Positions 58,838-64,000 of a stretch of DNA of 64,000 nt are shown one piece after another. The translations under genes were made by a program, and so were the position numbers. The notes under the pieces are model-generated. The model saw only the letters and a list, made by a program, of their open reading frames with translations, was not told the DNA's origin and searched no databases. Positions within the stretch are counted from its first letter, which is position 1, and every line of letters starts with the position of its first letter. This DNA is from Arcuatula senhousia (Eukaryota > Mollusca > Bivalvia > Mytilida > Mytilidae), in assembly GCA_963971305.1 (NCBI GenBank), contig OZ020303.1, forward strand, positions 17,853,184-17,917,183, read 5' to 3'.

Positions 58838-59272
58838 ATGTTTGTTCATTCATGAACTTGTAAATATGTTCGCAGTTTGTACCGAATTTCTATAATGACA
58901 ATGTATTTTATGATGATTGTGTTCACTCACAGCGCCGTTAGCCCTGGCCTTGGGCAGCACCATCATCATGTGGTTTGATGTTTAAAACCAGTTACCATTA
59001 CTATTTACTTCAAGATAACTGCCGGACCCTAACACCACTTCATATACAATCCATGTTCCAGAATTTCTTGATCAACTCTTCAAAGGTATAATGGGGAAGA
59101 GTGTGGAAGTGCTCCCAGAAAGGAGGCTTATGAATTGAGCACTCTAGACCGGAAGTGACGTTTCAATAGGATTCTGGGAAGACTTCACTTCCATTTTCCA
59201 ATCTGAGCAGACCAGACGTTCGGAGATACTTTTGGGAAGCCAAATACTCGAGCTGTATACACTTGTCTGACA
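58834..59272 (+). repeat. Candidate 3' LTR
   Basis: Begins TGTTATG right after the polypurine tract and can end at TGTCTGACA (59264-59272), giving TG...CA ends and ~439 bp. Contains hairpin copy e. No AATAAA seen inside and no left partner found, so the right edge is provisional. Confidence 0.45.
58916..58961. repeat. Hairpin insert e (non-coding, 3' end)
   Basis: Apex AGCGCCGTTAGCCCTGGCCT; the outer stem is weaker (CTCA with TGGG, then GTG with CAC). The most diverged copy, and the only one outside an ORF. Confidence 0.7.
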
Positions 59273-59489
59273 TGTCAGGTAATCCCTTGCACTACACCTA
59301 GTTAAGCCCACGGCCAATTCTGCAATATTTCCTCAGTCTTGCCAATTACTTGCAGCACATCAATTTGCTTGAAAATGATTTTTCTATTGAATAAAATTTA
59401 AATTAAACATCCTTGAAGTGCCTCTCGATAGAAATCTTGACTCTTTGAAGAAAATTTCAGGTTAAATTTCCACAACACCTTTCTAACTG

Positions 59490-59639
59490 GACTCAACTTC
59501 CGGTTTTTCAAGCTATCTGTTGTAACCTGTGCGCTGATTGGTTCTCAATTTAGAAAAGGGAAATCCTTCCATATCTATATTAAAAGAACCAATCAGAGCA
59601 CAGATAACAGCAAGAAATCAGAAAACCGGAAGTTGAGTC
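59490..59639. mobile_element. MITE-like inverted repeat, 150 bp
   Basis: GACTCAACTTCCGGTTTT and its reverse complement bound the element; inner arms also pair (CTGATTGGTTCT with AGAACCAATCAG). No ORF. Confidence 0.8.
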
Positions 59640-60125
59640 CGAAACGTTTTGTACCTGGGCATGCATCATAAATGGCGGCATTAAATTTTAATGATATGCA
59701 CAGTTTGTTTACATTTTTTCATTTTTTACATATGTAAATGTCATTAAGTTCCGGTTTAGAAAAAAAATTAAAAATGCTTTTTTCTATACATATTTTGCAT
59801 TCTACACATAGAAAAGTGTGTTTTAGTTATAAAAATAAACTTTGAAGCCATTGAAATAATCATTTAAAATCAAATAAAAGTTTGAAATGGAACAGAAATC
59901 TCCGATGTTCATAGACAAAATGTCTATGAAAAAGACAATAGAATTTACAAAGATGAGTTTCAAATGACATGAAGAAACGTTTTAATTTCATTTAAATTGG
60001 TATTTTCAGATAGCCTGGTCTTTACTTGAAACTCCTACATACCTTTTAAGTGAAAATATGTCCATATAACAACACACGAAACTCAAATATGAGGGCACCC
60101 TAGATCTTCGAGGTTCATTTTCAAG
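59640..60125. other. Intergenic, possible promoter region of the 60.1-kb ORF
   Basis: AT-rich. No element or TATA box identified. Confidence 0.35.
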
Positions 60126-60392
60126 ATGGTTGGTCTTTTTCGGGGTTTTACGTTAAAAATAAAGAAAAATCTTTTGTTCCGAAAGTTTACATGCCAAGGC
60201 TGGGTACAGGGGATATATGGTAAGGGGAAGGAAACAATTGTAAATGCATTACAAGGTGCTGCCAAAGTTTGTAACTCCAACCCGTTCCCGGACCATTTTT
60301 TTGACTTTTTACACGTTACCTTACCTGTTTTCAATGTTGATTCATTAGAAGCGATTAAACTGTCTGAAATTGTGCACAAAACTTTCTTATAA
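60126..60392 (+). CDS. Small ORF, 88 residues, unrecognised
   Basis: ATG in good context (CAAGATGG). Basic, Arg/Lys/Phe-rich N terminus (GLFRGFTLKIKKNLLFRKF) that could be a mitochondrial presequence, followed by soluble sequence with ALQGAAKVCNSNPFPDHF and a C-terminal helix-like EAIKLSEIVHKTFL. Ends TAA just before the tail of the minus-strand LINE. I do not recognise the family; it may be a single-exon gene, a first exon or chance. Composition looks protein-like, which is the main support. Confidence 0.4.
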   Translation: MVGLFRGFTLKIKKNLLFRKFTCQGWVQGIYGKGKETIVNALQGAAKVCNSNPFPDHFFDFLHVTLPVFNVDSLEAIKLSEIVHKTFL

Positions 60393-60397
60393 AATAT

Positions 60398-63300
60398 TCA
60401 ATTACCTGTTACCTGTTACCTGTTTGGTAGATTCACCCTATCTAAGGGTCACTCCCGAAGGATCTTTTGAAAGGAATATCTTGAAAAATTCAATAACAAA
60501 CAAAACTGTACAGTAGCATGCGCATCAACGTTTATACATAGGGTTACGATTCGGTAATAATGTTTATAATGTTCATTTCATATAGTAATAACACTCAGTC
60601 ATTTAGGGTTTCGATAGTAGAGACATATATTCTCTTTGTGTGAAGTCCATAGCATAGCGTTCTGGATATGGATTCTATGTCACTGATATTTCTGCGGTTT
60701 AGTTTCACCAGTGGTTTGGTCTTTTCAGTTGAACAGTCTAGTGAAAAGAGTCTAGTATGAATTGTACTAGTAAACCTTCTTGTTGGATGTTGTTGAATGC
60801 TTCTGTGTTCACATTGATGTCTAGGTATGCTTGGAGGGTTGACATGTGTTTTCCCTTATTTGTTCCAAGGCATTGCATTCAAGTAGAAAGTGAGGAGTGT
60901 TCTCTTCTGCTAGGCCACAACATTGACAGGTGCTATCTACCATGTTCTTACTGTATTTCGCTCGATCTGATTGTAGGGTATATGTTCTTGTAATCAGCTT
61001 GGACTTAATTTCTGCCTTCTTGACTTCAAGAGGAACATTAGGAACTAGTTTCCATATTTGGTGTGGATTTCCCAAGGGATTTTGCTTGATTTCTAGATAT
61101 TGTAATGATGTTTTGGAGAGTTTTTCTTTGCTCCATCTTTGGTGCCAGAAGACTTGCATTGATTTCTTAACAGATGATTTCCAGCGTTGTTTGGTTGGTG
61201 TGTCTTTTATAAGCATATGTGGAGATGGAAGTTGGTATTTGGTTAACGCTGTTTTGAGTCTATTTATGAATGAATTTGGTTTCTGCTCGGACATGACCAG
61301 TTGTCTTGCTATGATTCTGTATTCAGTACTTTTGTTGTCTTGAATTGCCCCAATGAAAAAAGTAAGTAGAAGTCTGTCTAGTATGGCTTCTATTGGTTCA
61401 GCACCCAGTAATGTGTAAGTTGCAATATTGGCTACTCTAGGAGGGAGCCCTTGCATTTGTCTACAGATTTGAAGTTGAAGTCTCTCAAATTTCTTCACGT
61501 CAGAATTTGTGTAGTTAAGGATTTCCACTCCGTACAGGCTTCTTGGAATTGCATATGTTCTCCAGAGTTTTAGCGAGACTATGGGTGACAGCCCTCTCTG
61601 TGCATATAGGCCTGGACCAAGGAGAGCGTATATGGTTTTTCTTGCCATGCGTAGGCGCTCGTCTGTGTTCACCTTGCTTTTCTTCTTCCTTTTGATGCCT
61701 AGGTGTATAGCTTGGTCATGCTGTAGTATTTGTTGGTTTCCTAGTTTTACATCATATCTGTGCTCTGTGTGTGTCAAAGGTACTAGCTCTGACTTTGATG
61801 GATTGATTGTAGTTAAATCTTTATCTGTGAGGTCATTTACTATATCTAGTAGTGCCTGCATTTCGTTTTGGCTGTCTGCAAGTAGCGCAATATCGTCTGC
61901 ACATGTAGGTGATACTACACTGATGTGGCCTATTTTTGCACCAAGTGAGGATCTTTCCAGGGCATTAAGTATGGTGTTATTGTATCTTTTAATACAATAC
62001 AGTTGACAATCTTGCGCCCTGTCTGACGCCCATTTCTTGTGTAAAATGTGTTGATAAGTCTCCGTCCCACTTCACCTGGACTCTTACATCTCTGTACATA
62101 TTGCGCAATAGAAGCCACAAGTTGCCTGTAATGCCATCATGGTAAATTTTGTTGAACAGTATCTCGTGGTTAACCTTATCAAACGCTTTCTGTGCATCTA
62201 GGGTCACTAGTATTAATTCTCTTGAGTTCTCCCGGTAAAACTGTTCTGTTTCACTTATAATAAAGGCAGCATTCAAGGAGGATGAATTTTCTGTGAAGCC
62301 TCTCTGGAGCTTATTCTGAGTAGCTAAGAGCATTGGACCAATCCTGTTCTTGATAACACCCTCAATTATAGCAGAGAAAATGCTGGTGACAGTGATGCCA
62401 CGGTAGTTTTCTGGATGGCTTTTATCTTTGTCTTTCTTATGGACAGGCGTGATGATTCCCTCTTTAAAAGCCTGGGGTACTTTCTTATCTTTCAGAATTA
62501 AATTTATTATGCTGGTGATGTAGGGAATGGCTTCTTCTGGGATATACTTCAGATGTTCTGCAGAGATTCCGTCAGGTCCTGCACTTTTACCTGTCTTTAG
62601 TTTGCACAGAATTTGAGCTATCTCTTGGGTGGTTGTTGACACTATCTCTTCATTTCTGTTTGTTTCAAGCTGTTCAATTATTAAGTTTTGTGATCTTACT
62701 AAGTCTAGCTTCACTGTGTTGAATTTCTGTTGGATTTCTGTGTAATCGCATTTGTAAAGTTCATAGAAATATTCTTTCCATCCATTTATAATATTTTCAT
62801 GATCTGATTGTTCAATGTCATTAAATATCATAGAGTCAACAACTGTTCTCTGGCTAGATCTTTGTCTTCTTACCAATTTATGGAAGAGTTTAGTGTCACT
62901 TTCAGAAGCATCCATAATTTTGACAGCTAGTGTGTTCCTGATTGATGCCTGTGCTCTTCGTTGTGCGCTTCGTAATAACTTTCTTGCTTTGGCCATTTTC
63001 TGTTTTTTAAAGTTGTTGTCCTTGTCATTTTTCCATTGGAAAAAGGCTTGCTTAGAGAGTTTTGAGGCTTCACTGATTTCTGTGTTCCACACTCCATTAC
63101 CTACTGGTTTTAACTTGATAGTTTTTCTATAGTTTGGAATAGATGCTCTACCAGAACTATGCAGTATGTCAGTTAGATTTTGTAATTCAGCAGTTGCATC
63201 TTCTATGTGCTGAGTGTCTTTGTTTTCTAGAGATTGTCGAATGGTTTCTTGGTAAGCTTCCTTGTCACATTTTGACCAATTTGGCTTTGCAAGTATTTTC

Positions 63301-64000
63301 TGGCAGGGTTCTCTATTTCCTGATTTCATCTTTTGGCCCACTACTGTTGCTGTGATAAGGGTATGGTCAGAGACATTCAGTGCATCTCGGTCTTTAATTT
63401 CCACAAAATAACTGAGGTCTGAGCACTTCTTGTGCAGGAAGTAGTCTATCTGTGAGGTATATATGCCGTTGTGGTGGTAGAACGTATCTTTCCTAGGGTA
63501 GTCTTTTGACATACATAAGCTGTTTTCTTGGATGAATTACTGGAATCGTCTGTGTCGTGGCTTGTCATCACGAAAGATGGATGCATTCATATCTCCACAT
63601 AATAGTATCTTGTTTTCATCAGTGTTATATTTATCTATTAATTCCCCTATTCTGGCAAGGGTGTCTGTATAACCTTCATCGCTGTTTTTATTATCAGAGG
63701 GCATGTATACACTAATTATGAATATAGGTCTGCTATGAGTGTTGATCCTGATGACTAAAATTCTCTCATTTCCTTCTGGTATGTATTTTATGGAGTTGTC
63801 TAATTCTTTTCTCCAGTAGACGGCTACTCCTCCATGTCCTCGTTTTTTGATAAAGATTTCTGTATCTATGTTGTCATCAACAGATTTAGCTTTACACAAG
63901 TGTGTGTCACTTAGATCATCCAGTTTATGCTTGTCAAAGGAGTAGATCCAGGTTTCTTGGAGAAATAGTATATCACATTCTTTCAAAGTTTTTGTTAAAT
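60398..64000 (-). mobile_element. LINE on minus strand, 5' end beyond window
   Basis: Endonuclease, RT and C-terminal knuckle in order on the minus strand. The 3' end is at ~60398-60426 with a tandem tail of AACAGGT units. Decayed by a nonsense codon and at least two frameshifts, so immobile. Confidence 0.9.
60755..64000 (-). pseudogene. Broken LINE ORF2 (endonuclease-RT)
   Basis: Reads in three pieces. 63537-64000: endonuclease part (CDILFLQETWIY; ILLCGDMNAS), ending at an in-frame TAA (63537-63539) after which the same frame continues. 61989-63512: rest of EN (SQIDYF; NVSDHTLI) and RT motifs (GKSAGPDGISAEHL, PENYRGITVTS, LVTLDAQKAFDKVNH, MGVRQGARLSTVLY). A one-base shift near 61990 precedes CADD, a YADD variant. 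60821-61861: thumb and C terminus with CQCCGLAEENTPHFLLEC; a further shift near 60860 moves the last ~35 residues to another frame. Clade not assigned; unrelated to the LINEs at 5 and 38 kb at a glance. Confidence 0.88.

Larger units (their letters stand above)
50160..59272 (+). mobile_element. Ty3/gypsy-type retrotransposon with gag, pol and TatD-like ORF3
   Basis: Order: leader, gag (50423-52339), -1 frameshift signal, pol (to 56703), AT-rich spacer with splice acceptor, ORF3 (57053-58663), four 35-bp repeats ending in a polypurine tract, and a candidate 3' LTR (58834-59272). Both long ORFs are intact. Domain order protease-RT-RNaseH-integrase is that of Ty3/gypsy. I could not find a matching 5' LTR at 49.9-50.4 kb, so either the left end is truncated or rearranged, or the LTR call on the right is wrong; the 50160 boundary is nominal. 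Confidence 0.85.

Overview
The window reads as nuclear DNA of an animal, most likely a bivalve mollusc and plausibly a mussel. The evidence is intron-containing animal genes (a PIG-W acyltransferase, an XK-related membrane protein, an alpha-tubulin), AT-rich intergenic DNA, and many short elements built from ~145-215 bp tandem cores followed by a (GGAC)n tract, the plan known from bivalve 'pearl'/Helentron-type elements. No bacterial operons, CRISPR arrays, rRNA or tRNA genes were seen. Species assignment is inference.

Layout. 1-3.8 kb: five coding exons of PIGW on the minus strand, running off the left edge. 5.3-7.4 kb: 5'-truncated LINE with an open RT reading frame. 8.2-9.1 kb: fold-back DNA element with a FLYWCH-like remnant. 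9.6-10.4 kb: 15-copy 50-bp minisatellite. 10.8-13.5 kb: six-exon gene for an unrecognised ~197-residue helical protein. 16.2-18.6 kb: intact three-exon alpha-tubulin gene with TATA box and poly(A) signal. 19.6-24.0 kb: cluster of pearl-like tandem-core elements. 24.9-25.4 kb: TIR element. 31.5-34.8 kb: three-exon XK-related gene, minus strand. 35.0-35.8 kb: fold-back element. 38.0-43.2 kb: LINE whose endonuclease and RT frames are separated by an inserted MITE, with paired hairpins on both sides. 45.2-48.2 kb: more pearl-like elements, one nested in another. 50.2-59.3 kb: Ty3/gypsy-type element with gag, pol and a third ORF. 60.4-64.0 kb: decayed LINE, minus strand.

The gypsy-type element is the most interesting part. 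Gag begins with a helix-hairpin-helix domain and a long coiled coil. Gag and pol are joined by what looks like a textbook -1 frameshift signal (slippery T TTA AAC, 6-nt spacer, 9-bp stem around the gag stop). Where env would lie there is an ORF joining Cys/His fingers to a TatD-family nuclease fold with all metal ligands present; it has no usable ATG near its start but sits directly behind a good splice acceptor. Five copies of a hairpin with an almost constant 20-nt apex and completely different but self-complementary stems are scattered through pol, the TatD ORF and the 3' end; the four coding copies are all in the same phase and encode SAG(S/P)-type peptides. I found no such copies elsewhere in the window.

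The host genes are unrelated to each other; the elements explain most of the remaining sequence. Exon boundaries were set by reading GT/AG sites and frame continuity by eye.
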